Part shown: in pieces, positions 16,916 through 26,507 of the stretch
How the letters are laid out: every line of letters begins with the position of its first letter
Position numbering within the stretch: the stretch's first letter is position 1
NCBI GenBank assembly: GCA_002426015.1
Contig: DINS01000031.1
Span: forward strand, 1-64,000
DNA length: 64,000 nucleotides
DNA from: Flavobacteriaceae bacterium UBA5534
Lineage (GTDB): Bacteria; Bacteroidota; Bacteroidia; Flavobacteriales; Flavobacteriaceae
Direction of reading: 5' to 3'
Notes under the pieces: generated by a model
What the model saw: the letters and a program-made list of their open reading frames with translations, nothing else
What the model was told of the DNA's origin: nothing
Database searches by the model: none
Program-made: the position numbers and the translations under genes

Positions 16916-17671
16916 TTACTCGTTTTTTAAATTTTTGAAATAAGGCACATACAATCTTAAATCACTTTTAATCATTGCAGTAACACCATCGCCAGTAATT
17001 GTTGCACCAGCTATAGCATCTACCTCGTTATCTGTTTTATCGTTGTTTTTTGGATCTGCATTTCCTTTAGCAACTGTTATTCCAGCAAAATTACCAGATT
17101 CGTCTAAAAGATGTTCTCCAATAAAATCGTCCATAAAGAAACGTTGTTTAATGTTAGCACCAAGACCAGGCGTTTCTCCTTTGTGGTCAAAATAAGCACC
17201 TTGCACAACCATATCTTTATCAACAGCTACATAACCCCAAATTGCATCCCAAAGACCTTTACCATAAATAGGAATTACATAAAACGTTTTTCCGTCTTTC
17301 TCACCTACAAATAATGGTAGTTTTCTATCGTAATTAGGATCTTTAGCAGACGACTTTTCTTTTTTGACGTCTATTAAATAAGCTTTGTCGTCTTCATTTA
17401 TTTTATCACCTTCAATTACTAATTGTTGTGTGATGTATTTTGAAAATGCTTCAGGTGCTTTGTCAGTAGATATAAATACTGCACTACTTTCATCGTTATC
17501 ATTAACACCCATTGCATACAAAATGTTTTGCTGCTTTTCTAATCGCACATTTTCAGTAATAGTTGGCTTTAAAGATGCAGCAGCAAAAGCTAACAACGCA
17601 CCAACAACCAATACCATTCCAATGGCAAACAATATAGTGTATGAATTTTTATCTGTTCTGTTTTCCATCAT
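16916..17671 (-). CDS. nqrC: Na+-translocating NADH:quinone reductase subunit C
   Basis: Periplasmic FMN-bearing subunit of Na+-NQR (251 residues), anchored by one N-terminal helix (residues 11-35). The flavinylation motif is DAIAGATITGDGVT, with Thr224 as the expected FMN attachment residue added by ApbE. Two adjacent ATG codons are possible starts; the first overlaps the nqrB stop by one base (TAATG), which favours coupling. The acidic NEDDK and NNDKTDNEVD stretches are normal surface loops. Confidence 0.96.
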   Translation of the reverse strand: MMENRTDKNSYTILFAIGMVLVVGALLAFAAASLKPTITENVRLEKQQNILYAMGVNDNDESSAVFISTDKAPEAFSKYITQQLVIEGDKINEDDKAYLIDVKKEKSSAKDPNYDRKLPLFVGEKDGKTFYVIPIYGKGLWDAIWGYVAVDKDMVVQGAYFDHKGETPGLGANIKQRFFMDDFIGEHLLDESGNFAGITVAKGNADPKNNDKTDNEVDAIAGATITGDGVTAMIKSDLRLYVPYFKNLKNE

Positions 17672-18894
17672 TAAGCAGTTTTAACTTTTAGACGTTTCAT
17701 TCTTCTTTTCACATTTCCTTGAACCACATAGTGATCAATTGTTGGAGCAAACACATTCATTAATAGAATAGCAAGCATTACTCCTTCTGGATATGCTGGA
17801 TTGAATACACGAATTAGTATAGATATAAACCCAATTAAGAATCCGTAAATCCATTTTCCTTTATTTGTTTGAGACGCTGTTACAGGATCTGTTGCCATAA
17901 ATACAGTACCAAATGCAAAACCTCCAATTAACAAATGGTGCCAAAATGGGGTACTCATTAATCCGTAAAATTTACTGCTCTCTGATATCCATTCGTTAGA
18001 TACGACACCATTGAATATCAATCCCATTACTAAAGCTCCAGCTACTGAAGACAACATAATTCTCCAGCTTCCAATTTTTGTAAAGATTAGAAACAAACCT
18101 CCCAATAAAATAAGTAATGCAGATGTTTCACCAACAGAACCAGGAATAATTCCGTAAAACATATCCCAAGTTGAATACGCTACTTCTTTTCCTTGAGCTA
18201 AAGCTCCTAATATTGTTTCTCCTGATATTGCATCTAAATTTTCACCAGCTGCAATTGCTTTATCTCTTGCTACTGCACCATGAACCCAAACTTTATCTCC
18301 AGACATCCAAGTTGGATATGCGAAGAACAAAAATGCTCTAATAGTTAGTGCAGGATTTAAAATATTCATTCCTGTACCACCAAAAACTTCTTTTCCAATG
18401 ACAACACCAAAAGCTACTGCAACTGCAAGCATCCATAATGGTGTATCGATTGGCACAATTAGAGGTACTAACATACCTGTTACTAAATAACCTTCTTCTA
18501 CTTCATGTTTTTTAATAACTGCAAATAAAAACTCAATTGCTAAACCTACTCCATAAGAAACTACTACCAATGGTAATACTTTCCATAAACCAATCACAAG
18601 ATTGTTCCAGTTCCAGAAAGCTGAATCAAAAAACCCAGTAGCACGACCAATGTCACCTAAAGCTAGGTGATGTTGGTAACCTGCGTTAAACATCCCAAAA
18701 ATCAAACACGGAATCAATGACATGATAACAATGTTCATTGTACGCTTTAAATCGTCGGCTACTTTTATATGAGTTCCACCATGTGTGGTCTCATTTGGTA
18801 AGTACAAAAAGGTATGGATTGCGTTAAACGCAGGAGCCATCTTGGTTCCTTTATACTTTTCTTTTAAGTTGTGTAAACTACTTTTTAAACCCAT
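17671..18894 (-). CDS. nqrB: Na+-translocating NADH:quinone reductase subunit B
   Basis: Large membrane subunit of Na+-NQR (407 residues, about ten helices) that carries covalent FMN and riboflavin and forms the Na+ path. The flavinylation site is LDAISGETILG with Thr227 as the expected acceptor; the usual SGAT is SGET here. GKEVFGGTGMNILNPALTIR is a strong family signature. Start and stop codons overlap nqrA and nqrC by one base each (TAATG), so translation is coupled through three genes. Confidence 0.97.
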   Translation of the reverse strand: MGLKSSLHNLKEKYKGTKMAPAFNAIHTFLYLPNETTHGGTHIKVADDLKRTMNIVIMSLIPCLIFGMFNAGYQHHLALGDIGRATGFFDSAFWNWNNLVIGLWKVLPLVVVSYGVGLAIEFLFAVIKKHEVEEGYLVTGMLVPLIVPIDTPLWMLAVAVAFGVVIGKEVFGGTGMNILNPALTIRAFLFFAYPTWMSGDKVWVHGAVARDKAIAAGENLDAISGETILGALAQGKEVAYSTWDMFYGIIPGSVGETSALLILLGGLFLIFTKIGSWRIMLSSVAGALVMGLIFNGVVSNEWISESSKFYGLMSTPFWHHLLIGGFAFGTVFMATDPVTASQTNKGKWIYGFLIGFISILIRVFNPAYPEGVMLAILLMNVFAPTIDHYVVQGNVKRRMKRLKVKTA

Positions 18895-20249
18895 TATCCT
18901 ATCTCTTTAATCATTAAGTCTAAACCTTTTCTAATTATAGCTTGATGAGGCTGTTTAGACACACAAATAAATTCAGTTAACGCAAAATCTTCAGGCGCAA
19001 CTTCGTACATTCCTAAAGCTTCCATTTCATCTAAATCTTTGTACATACAAGCTTTCAATATTTGTAATGGATAAATATCCAAAGGGAAAACCTCTTCATA
19101 ATTTCCAGTTAATACAAATGCTCTATGCTCGCCGTTTGTGTTTGTATTTAAATCAAATTTTTTGTTTGGCGTTAACCATGAAAATGTTAACGCTCTTGAC
19201 GTTGAAATTTTATTGAAAACTGGTTTGTTCCATCCAAAAAATTCATAATCATCACCTTCTGGAATTACAGTGATTGTATTGCTGTAATAATCTAAATATC
19301 CATCTGGTTTTACTTCTTTTCCTGATAAAACGCTTCCAGAAATAATTCGGTCGTTTCCATCTTTTTCAACGCCATTGTCATACACCATGGTTGCGATTTC
19401 GCTACCAATTTTAGTGACAAAATACCTTGGTTTCTTAACTGACGAACCTGCTAGTGCAACAATACGTTCTGCGTTGAATTTCCCTGTCAATAATAACTCA
19501 CCTATGATAACTAAATCTTGTGCAGCAACAGTCCAAACAACTTCGCCTTTGTTTACAGGATTCACTTTATTAATAAGTGTCCCTACATTTCCAGAAGGAT
19601 GTGGTCCAGATACTTTATGAAGTGTAATGCCAGATAGTCCAGCCAATGGAGAATTAGATTTTTTTCCAACACTCACATGCACTTTTCCTTCTGTTAACTT
19701 ACCCAACGCAGTAACTGCAGCTTGCAATTCAGCTTCTTTACCTTGCAATACATAATCTAAATCTGCCACCAAAGGTGTACTTGCATATCCAGAGATAAAA
19801 ATAGCTTTTGGTGCGCCATCAGTTTTTGCAATGATATCATAAGGACGTTGCTTGATAAATGGCCAGCATCCTGTAGCAAGTAAATGAGCTTTTACTGTTT
19901 CAGCATTTGATGCATCTACATTAAACTTACCATTGTCTTGGTAAGTTTGCTCTTTATCAGCTTGTAATTTAATTGCTAAAATTTTACGTTTTTCACCACG
20001 AGCAATATCAATGATTTCTCCAGAAACAGGAGACACAAACTTAACAGATTCGTCATTTTTGTCGTAAAAAATAGCCTCACCTGCTTTTACTTTAGCGCCT
20101 TGTTTTGCAATTAATTTTGGAGTAACACCGTGGAAATCTTCAGGTCGTATCGTATAAAAGTTACTGATAATTGCCTTTTCAGTGGTTTTTTCAGCGTCGC
20201 CTTTTAATTTGATGTCGAGCCCTTTTTTAATCTTAATGTCGTTTGACAT
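18894..20249 (-). CDS. nqrA: Na+-translocating NADH:quinone reductase subunit A
   Basis: First gene of the operon; the protein (451 residues) is the soluble cytoplasmic subunit linked to quinone binding. The N-terminus IKIKKGLDIKLKGDA and the IRPEDFHGVTPKLIAKQGAKVKAGE biotin-like barrel region (split as RPEDFHGV and KVKAGE) are typical, as is GPHPSGNVGTLINKVNPVNK (GPHPSGN is diagnostic). Transcription probably begins from a doubled TAnnTTTG box about 65-80 bases upstream. Confidence 0.97.
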   Translation of the reverse strand: MSNDIKIKKGLDIKLKGDAEKTTEKAIISNFYTIRPEDFHGVTPKLIAKQGAKVKAGEAIFYDKNDESVKFVSPVSGEIIDIARGEKRKILAIKLQADKEQTYQDNGKFNVDASNAETVKAHLLATGCWPFIKQRPYDIIAKTDGAPKAIFISGYASTPLVADLDYVLQGKEAELQAAVTALGKLTEGKVHVSVGKKSNSPLAGLSGITLHKVSGPHPSGNVGTLINKVNPVNKGEVVWTVAAQDLVIIGELLLTGKFNAERIVALAGSSVKKPRYFVTKIGSEIATMVYDNGVEKDGNDRIISGSVLSGKEVKPDGYLDYYSNTITVIPEGDDYEFFGWNKPVFNKISTSRALTFSWLTPNKKFDLNTNTNGEHRAFVLTGNYEEVFPLDIYPLQILKACMYKDLDEMEALGMYEVAPEDFALTEFICVSKQPHQAIIRKGLDLMIKEIG

Positions 20250-20312
20250 GTTTATAATTCTATTTGTTAATAGTAAAGTAAGATTGATTTTTAATCAACT
20301 CAAAAATCCGTG

Positions 20313-20328
20313 CAAATTTACAAATTTA
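20313..20328 (-). promoter_or_regulatory. Doubled -7 promoter element of the nqr operon
   Basis: On the minus strand TAAATTTG occurs twice back to back (20328-20321 and 20320-20313), the second followed by C. Either could act as the TAnnTTTG box, giving starts 8 bases apart and a leader of 60-70 bases. Confidence 0.55.
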
Positions 20329-20431
20329 TAATACAGATTTCATAATAATTGTCATAAAATTTATGTGAGGCTTGAGCAGATAATTTTTAGGCACAAATTT
20401 TGTTTATCTTTACCATTCAAATCATTAATAA

Positions 20432-21682
20432 ATGGCATTAAAGCTTAAACATTTTTTTATTTTTCTGTTTTTTTCAACGGTTGTTGTGGCACAAGTTGAA
20501 GAAGTCAATCCACCTAATTACATCAAGACCATTACGTTTAAAGGAAGTCAACAAGAAAGTCAATTGCCAATTTTAAGATTGGGTGAAACGCTTCGTTTGG
20601 AGTTTGACGCACTCAATGGCAAGGAAGAAGACTTTTATTATGTCATTGAGCATTTTAATTATGATTGGACACCTTCACCATTGGTAAAGTCGGAATATTT
20701 AAGAGGATTTGACAATCAACGAATCAGAGATTATGAGAACAGTTTTAATACATATCAAATTTATTCGCATTACAGTTTAAAGATTCCCAACGAACAAACA
20801 CGAGGTATTTTAAAAACAGGAAATTATATTATTTCTATTTGGAACGACAACGACGACATGGTCTTTTCGAGAAAATTTATGGTCTATGAAGACGCTGTCA
20901 ATGTTGGAGTTAACATCAAACGCTCAAGAGATGTGAGGACCATTGAAGAAAAACAAACAGTCGATTTTGTAATCAATACCAATAGCATCAATTTTAATAA
21001 TCCTTTGGAAACGGTCAAAACGCTCATCATTCAAAATAATAATCTCAATACTGCCATTACTGATTTAAAGCCTCAATACACACTTGGTAATGAGTTGATT
21101 TTTAAGTATACCACAGAAACCAGTTTTTGGGCTGGCAACGAGTATCTATATTTTGAAAACAAAGATGTGAGAGCTGCCAATGTTGGCGTGCAGTATGTTG
21201 ATTTAAAAGAAATCTATCATAATTATTTGTTTGTCAACAGCTCGCGAGCCAATCGGCCCTACACCTATTTTCCAGACATCAATGGGAACTTCGTAATCAC
21301 AGCTGTTGATCGAGACAATGTATCCATAGAAGCCGATTATACGATGATTCATTTTGCATTGCAATATCCACCATTGAGTGCTGGTAAACGTGTTTATGTG
21401 TATGGCAACTACAACAATTATGCCCTTGAGCCCGAAAATGAGCTTATCTATAATGCCGACAGTGGATTGTATGAGTGTGCTTTTAGAATGAAACAAGGAT
21501 TTTACAATTACAAGTATGTCATTGTCAATAAAAATGGAACTTTAGATGAAGGTGCCATCAGTGGTAATTTCTGGCAAACAGAAAACAATTATAAAGTACT
21601 GGTTTATTATAAAGATTTAGGTGCTCGTTATGACCGATTGATAGGTTTTGGAGAAGGATCTTCGGTAAATATTTCAAATTAA
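20432..21682 (+). CDS. Type IX secretion system plug protein (DUF5103 family)
   Basis: This exported protein (416 residues, signal peptide about 1-20 ending VVVAQ) matches the DUF5103 family, whose member in Flavobacterium plugs the periplasmic side of the SprA translocon of the type IX secretion system. The N-terminal beta domain (residues 25-150: IKTITFKGSQ, LRLEFDAL, YYVIEHFNYDW) and the C-terminal Ig-like domain (KRVYVYGNYNNYAL, YKYVIV) are both present. It is divergent from nqrA, with 182 bases between them for two promoters. A box TATCTTTA lies about 20 bases before the start. Confidence 0.85.
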   Translation: MALKLKHFFIFLFFSTVVVAQVEEVNPPNYIKTITFKGSQQESQLPILRLGETLRLEFDALNGKEEDFYYVIEHFNYDWTPSPLVKSEYLRGFDNQRIRDYENSFNTYQIYSHYSLKIPNEQTRGILKTGNYIISIWNDNDDMVFSRKFMVYEDAVNVGVNIKRSRDVRTIEEKQTVDFVINTNSINFNNPLETVKTLIIQNNNLNTAITDLKPQYTLGNELIFKYTTETSFWAGNEYLYFENKDVRAANVGVQYVDLKEIYHNYLFVNSSRANRPYTYFPDINGNFVITAVDRDNVSIEADYTMIHFALQYPPLSAGKRVYVYGNYNNYALEPENELIYNADSGLYECAFRMKQGFYNYKYVIVNKNGTLDEGAISGNFWQTENNYKVLVYYKDLGARYDRLIGFGEGSSVNISN

Positions 21683-21741
21683 AATTAATTTTAGGATATT
21701 TAGTACGACAGATAGCTAAACACTAAAACAGATCTTACTAA

Positions 21742-23106
21742 ATGGTCAATGACTTAAAGCTTTTCAATGAGCTTGTTGAACTCCTTTTACAAGAAGAAGA
21801 ACGACAGCCAGTTGCAATCCCTATTGATACGGATAAACTATACCAAACATTGGACCTTCAATTACATGATGAGCCAGCCCTTGATGCAGATTTCAAAAAA
21901 ACATTATCACAGCTCATCATCAGCACTCCTAAAACCGCTTCTACCTCTTTTTTTAATCAGTTGTTTGGTGGACGATTAAACAGGGCAACATTAGGTGATT
22001 TATTGGCCGTTATGCTCAATAATAGCATGTACACCTACAAAGTTGCAGGCGCCCAAGTAGGCATAGAAAAAACAATCCTTTATAGAATTTGCGAGATGAT
22101 TGGTTATGGAAGTGAAAGTGATGGTACCTTTGCACCTGGTGGCTCAATGAGCAATTTTATGGCAATGCTTATGGCTCGAGACAAGTTTGATGCGTCTATA
22201 AGAAACGAAGGCGTCCATGGCACTATGACCATTTACACGTCAGAAGCGTCACATTATTCCATATCTAAAAATGCATCGTTTATGGGTATTGGTCGTGAGC
22301 AAGTAAGACTAATCAAAACAAATGACTTTGGTGAAATGCTTGCCGATGATTTAGAACTTCAAATAAAAGGCGATCTCTCAAAAAGCAATCATCCATTTTT
22401 TGTAAATGCAACAGCTGGAACAACCGTTTTGGGTACTTTTGATGATATTGAAAGCATAAGCAACGTCTGTAAAACGTATAATTTATGGCTTCATGTTGAT
22501 GGTGCTTACTGTGGCTCGGTAATTTTTAGCAACAAATACAAACATTTGGTTAAAGGTTTACAATTGACAGATTCATTTAGCTTGAATGCCCATAAAATGC
22601 TCGGAACGCCTTTAACCTGTTCAATTATTGTCACACAAGACAAAAAATACTTATCTCAATCATTTTCAAATGATGCAGAGTATCTATACCAAACTGATGA
22701 TGATGCTTTTAATCTTGGAAAAACCTCACTACAATGCGGAAGACGCAATGATGCTTTAAAACTATGGACATTATGGAAATCTGTCGGAAACAAAGGATTG
22801 CAGGCCATTGTGGACAAACAGTTTGAGCTGGCCAATGTGGCAAGACACTATATTAAAAATCATTCCGATTATACACTTTATAGTTTTGATGATTCTATTT
22901 CTGTCTGCTTTAACTATAAAAACATTCCTCCCAAGACGTTGTGCACTTTGTTATATGAACAATCAGAATTGATGGTTGGTTTTGGCACTCACAGACACAA
23001 TGAGTTTGTAAGGTTGGTAACTATCAATACCTCTATTGATGAAGAGCATATTTTAAACTTTTTTAGGACCATTGAAAGCTTTGTTGAACGCACAGACAGT
23101 ATTTAG
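21742..23106 (+). CDS. PLP-dependent group II decarboxylase
   Basis: Cytoplasmic pyridoxal-phosphate enzyme of the glutamate/aromatic amino acid/diaminobutyrate decarboxylase family (454 residues). The cofactor lysine is Lys285 in LNAHKMLG, the PLP-stacking His171 is in SEASHYS, and Asp253 in HVDGAYCG binds the pyridine nitrogen. TFAPGGSMSNFMAM is the family glycine-rich motif. The substrate (aspartate, glutamate, cysteine sulfinate or diaminobutyrate) cannot be told from sequence alone. It follows the T9SS plug gene after 59 bases on the same strand. Confidence 0.88.
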   Translation: MVNDLKLFNELVELLLQEEERQPVAIPIDTDKLYQTLDLQLHDEPALDADFKKTLSQLIISTPKTASTSFFNQLFGGRLNRATLGDLLAVMLNNSMYTYKVAGAQVGIEKTILYRICEMIGYGSESDGTFAPGGSMSNFMAMLMARDKFDASIRNEGVHGTMTIYTSEASHYSISKNASFMGIGREQVRLIKTNDFGEMLADDLELQIKGDLSKSNHPFFVNATAGTTVLGTFDDIESISNVCKTYNLWLHVDGAYCGSVIFSNKYKHLVKGLQLTDSFSLNAHKMLGTPLTCSIIVTQDKKYLSQSFSNDAEYLYQTDDDAFNLGKTSLQCGRRNDALKLWTLWKSVGNKGLQAIVDKQFELANVARHYIKNHSDYTLYSFDDSISVCFNYKNIPPKTLCTLLYEQSELMVGFGTHRHNEFVRLVTINTSIDEEHILNFFRTIESFVERTDSI

Positions 23107-23212
23107 CATTAGATAAAAGGATGGTTAGATGTTAAAATACGTCTTGTTGACGAAAAAGTTGTGTTTTTAATTGAAAATTATGTTATTTTAGCAAACATCA
23201 AAAGAATCCCTA

Positions 23213-23599
23213 ATGGTACAACAAGTAACAAGCGGTATTAAAATTTCTGTTGAAACTACATTCGAAGGCACTTTTTACAAAAACTATAAAGTGCATTTTG
23301 CTTTTGGTTATAAAGTAACCATTGAAAACCAAAGCAAGGATTCTGTGCAATTGAATTCAAGGCACTGGAAGGTTTTAGACGCACTCAATAATATCGAAAT
23401 TATTGAAGGTGAAGGTGTCATTGGAAAAAAACCAGTCCTTAAGCCAGGTGAATCTCATACATACAATTCTGGATGCTTATTAACTTCTCCTTTTGGTGCT
23501 ATGCAAGGGCATTACAATATGGTCAACTTTACCAATGCCAATAAGTTTAAGGTGTATATTCCAAGTTTTAAGTTGAGCGCACCTTTCGCACTAAATTAA
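23213..23599 (+). CDS. apaG: ApaG family protein
   Basis: Single-domain protein (128 residues) of the ApaG/DUF525 family, a fibronectin-like beta-sandwich. Typical motifs are HFAFGYKVTIENQS, VQLNSRHWKVLD, VIGKKPVLKPGESHTYNSGC and PFGAMQGHY. ApaG has been tied to Co2+/Mg2+ handling and to Ap4A levels in enterobacteria; its biochemical role here is not known. The gene stands alone and ends 1 base before the convergent DUF6695-like gene. Confidence 0.93.
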   Translation: MVQQVTSGIKISVETTFEGTFYKNYKVHFAFGYKVTIENQSKDSVQLNSRHWKVLDALNNIEIIEGEGVIGKKPVLKPGESHTYNSGCLLTSPFGAMQGHYNMVNFTNANKFKVYIPSFKLSAPFALN

Positions 23600-23600
23600 A

Positions 23601-24599
23601 TCACTTGTTCTTCCGAAGAAAATCAAATCGGAATTCATTCTCATTTTGCTTTACATAAAAAAAATTACAATTTGAATATTGAACAAATTCATGTTCAACA
23701 GTCATATCAAACCCTTTTGCATTTATCTTATAAATACCATCTACATCAACATGTCCATGAGGTGATACACGTCTAAAACGGTATTCTTCATCATGCCCTA
23801 AATCATAAAGTTCAAACCAAGCACCAGCAGCAATACCAGAAAGCCATTGTGCCTTGTCATGTTTTATATTGTTATGTTTTGGGTGAAGTGTACCAACAAA
23901 ATCAGGATTATGATTAGACAGTCTATCTAAAAACAAACGTCTATTCACTTTTTTAATTGTAGATTTAAATGTATCTATTTCGCCCTTTTCTGAAACTTCA
24001 TACACTTCTTTTTCAGTATTTGCAATCACGACATTGCCAATCGTACTTGGTGTAAACCATTTAGATCTTGACAACTTTCTTTTAATGGATGCATCAGTAA
24101 CGCCTGCAATTAATGTGTCGGTTACAAAACGTGCACAATTACAAGCATTTTTAATAAACGCAGCATAACGAATAAAGTGCTTGTTCTGCATCATTGTAAT
24201 ATGAGCTCGAGCTTTTTCATAATTTACTTTATTGCAAACAGATGCGTAAAGTGTCCCATCACCATGGGTCAATTTTGGATGCGTAGCCAAAAACTTTAAA
24301 ATATCATCTAGATTGGTAATTGCACCATTGTCTATATCAGCAATTAACGGAAAATCAAGTTCGTGATCTGTATCTTTTCCTCTTACTCTACCATTAGGCT
24401 CTGGGGTTATATAGCGACCAAAATCGTGATATTCTAAAACTCCACTGGACTTATCAATCAGAACCAGTGCTGCATGTCCTGCTCTAACATAATTCTTTTT
24501 TCCTATTCCAAAGCGATACATATAAGGCGAATACCATTCGTCTGCAACCATGACAATGGTTTCAGGATATGCTAAAGTGAGGATTATTCCGTTGTTCAT
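23601..24599 (-). CDS. DUF6695-like protein, possible permuted papain fold
   Basis: A 332-residue soluble protein without signal peptide that I recognise as a conserved flavobacterial family, probably DUF6695. The early segment RAGHAALVLID with a later HDFGRY, followed near residue 155 by NACNCARFVTD, is the His-before-Cys order of circularly permuted papain-like enzymes (LRAT/YaeF type, where NCEHF carries the nucleophile). The last 90 residues look like a separate beta domain (YRFRRVSPHGHVDVDGIYKI). Activity is inferred only. Confidence 0.68.
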   Translation of the reverse strand: MNNGIILTLAYPETIVMVADEWYSPYMYRFGIGKKNYVRAGHAALVLIDKSSGVLEYHDFGRYITPEPNGRVRGKDTDHELDFPLIADIDNGAITNLDDILKFLATHPKLTHGDGTLYASVCNKVNYEKARAHITMMQNKHFIRYAAFIKNACNCARFVTDTLIAGVTDASIKRKLSRSKWFTPSTIGNVVIANTEKEVYEVSEKGEIDTFKSTIKKVNRRLFLDRLSNHNPDFVGTLHPKHNNIKHDKAQWLSGIAAGAWFELYDLGHDEEYRFRRVSPHGHVDVDGIYKINAKGFDMTVEHEFVQYSNCNFFYVKQNENEFRFDFLRKNK

Positions 24600-24691
24600 T
24601 AATCTATATTAGTTTAGCAACTTACAAAAAATTATGCTTCTTTTTAACTTTGATTTAATAGCGCTTCAAACATAAAGCTAACAAAATTTTG

Positions 24692-24699
24692 TACCTTTG
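24692..24699 (+). promoter_or_regulatory. -7 promoter element of pruA
   Basis: TACCTTTG followed by C matches TAnnTTTG, 37 bases before the ATG at 24737. Confidence 0.6.
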
Positions 24700-24736
24700 C
24701 AATTCAATTTTAAACACATAAAAAATCAAAATACTC

Positions 24737-26362
24737 ATGGGAAAAGGATTCTTCAATGTACCAATCGCTGTAAATGAACCTGTAAAATCGTATGCACCTG
24801 GTTCACCAGAACGTGAAGCGGTAAAAAAGGCTTACAAAGATATGTTTAAAAGCAAGGTTGAAGTACCTATGTACATTAACGGTAAAGATGTCAAAACAGG
24901 AAACACAAGAACCATGTCGCCTCCTCATGACCACAAACATATTGTTGGGACTTACCATTTAGCAGAAAAGAAACACATCGACGAAGCTATTGCAACTGCT
25001 TTAGAAGCTCGTAAAGCTTGGTCTCAAATGCCTTGGGAACAACGTGCAGGTATTTTCTTAAAAGCAGCCGAATTGATTGCTGGTCCTTACCGAGCAAAAA
25101 TAAATGCAGCAACAATGATTGCTCAATCTAAAACCATTCATCAAGCAGAAATTGATGCAGCTTGTGAGTTGATAGATTTTTTAAGATTCAATGTTCAGTT
25201 TATGACTGACATTTATATGGAACAACCAGAAAGTACAAGCGATGCTTGGAACCGAATAGAGTATCGTCCATTAGAAGGTTTTACGTATGCAGTAACTCCT
25301 TTCAACTTTACTGCTATTGCTGGCAACTTACCTGCATGTATGGCCTTGATGGGAAATGTTGTTGTTTGGAAACCTAGCGATAGCCAAATATATTCTGCCA
25401 AAGTAATTATGGATGTATTTAAAGAAGCTGGCGTACCTGCAGGAGTTATTAATGTGGTATTTGGTGACCCAGTAATGATTACCAATACGGTTTTGGCAAG
25501 TCCAGATTTTTCAGGATTACATTTTACTGGTTCAACTGACATTTTCAAAAAACTATGGAAACAAATTGGAAATAACATCGAAACTTATAAAACCTATCCA
25601 AGAATTGTTGGTGAAACTGGAGGAAAAGATTTTATAGTTGCACACAAAACAGCCAACGCAAAGCAAGTATCAACAGCTATAGTTAGAGGTGCTTTTGAGT
25701 TTCAAGGTCAAAAATGCAGTGCAGCTTCAAGAGCTTACATACCAAAAAGTCTTTGGAAAAATGTAAAAAAACAAGTGATTGATGATGTTAAGTCATTTAA
25801 AATGGGCTCTCCAGAAGACATGAGCAATTTTATAACTGCTGTTATCCATGAAGGCTCTTTTGATAAATTGGCTAAATATATCGATCAAGCAAAAAAAGAT
25901 AAAGACGCAGAGATTATTGTTGGTGGAAACTATGACAAATCTAAAGGTTATTTTATTGAACCAACTGTAATAGTCACTACAAACCCTAAATATTCGACCA
26001 TGTGTACTGAACTATTTGGCCCAGTGATTACTATTTATGTTTATGAAGATAAAGATTATAGTAAAACATTAAAATTGGTTGATGAAACAAGCGAGTACGC
26101 CTTAACAGGCGCTATTTTGGCAACTGACCGATATGCTATTGAAGAAGCCACTAAAGCTTTACAAAATTGCGCTGGTAATTTTTACATAAACGACAAACCA
26201 ACTGGAGCAGTAGTTGGACAACAACCATTTGGTGGTGCAAGAGCATCTGGCACAAATGACAAAGCTGGTAGTGCACAAAATTTACTGCGCTGGGTGTCTC
26301 CAAGAATGATTAAAGAAACATTTGTAACTCCAACAGATTATCGCTATCCATTTTTAGGGTAA
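24737..26362 (+). CDS. pruA: L-glutamate gamma-semialdehyde dehydrogenase (P5C dehydrogenase)
   Basis: Second step of proline breakdown: oxidises glutamate semialdehyde (from pyrroline-5-carboxylate) to glutamate with NAD+. The protein has 541 residues, the usual size of the stand-alone enzyme. Catalytic Cys327 is in FQGQKCSAASR and general base Glu293 in VGETGGKDF; TPFNFTAIAGN and FTGST form the NAD site; the end PFGGARASGTNDKAG is typical. No proline dehydrogenase gene is next to it. It ends at a strong terminator. Confidence 0.96.
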   Translation: MGKGFFNVPIAVNEPVKSYAPGSPEREAVKKAYKDMFKSKVEVPMYINGKDVKTGNTRTMSPPHDHKHIVGTYHLAEKKHIDEAIATALEARKAWSQMPWEQRAGIFLKAAELIAGPYRAKINAATMIAQSKTIHQAEIDAACELIDFLRFNVQFMTDIYMEQPESTSDAWNRIEYRPLEGFTYAVTPFNFTAIAGNLPACMALMGNVVVWKPSDSQIYSAKVIMDVFKEAGVPAGVINVVFGDPVMITNTVLASPDFSGLHFTGSTDIFKKLWKQIGNNIETYKTYPRIVGETGGKDFIVAHKTANAKQVSTAIVRGAFEFQGQKCSAASRAYIPKSLWKNVKKQVIDDVKSFKMGSPEDMSNFITAVIHEGSFDKLAKYIDQAKKDKDAEIIVGGNYDKSKGYFIEPTVIVTTNPKYSTMCTELFGPVITIYVYEDKDYSKTLKLVDETSEYALTGAILATDRYAIEEATKALQNCAGNFYINDKPTGAVVGQQPFGGARASGTNDKAGSAQNLLRWVSPRMIKETFVTPTDYRYPFLG

Positions 26363-26385
26363 AAAAACAGTTTGTAATACAATTC

Positions 26386-26420
26386 AAAATCCTCAAATAT
26401 ACCATTTGAGGATTTTTTTT
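26386..26420 (+). terminator. Terminator of pruA
   Basis: A 13-bp stem (26386-26398 with 26404-26416) with a 5-base loop leads into a run of eight T (26413-26420). Confidence 0.9.
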
Positions 26421-26507
26421 GCTTTTTCAACCTAAATAGCTCATAAGCTATATATTAGATAAATGAAACTTTGTATCTTTAACTCTAATTAACCAATAAT
26501 CCATTCC

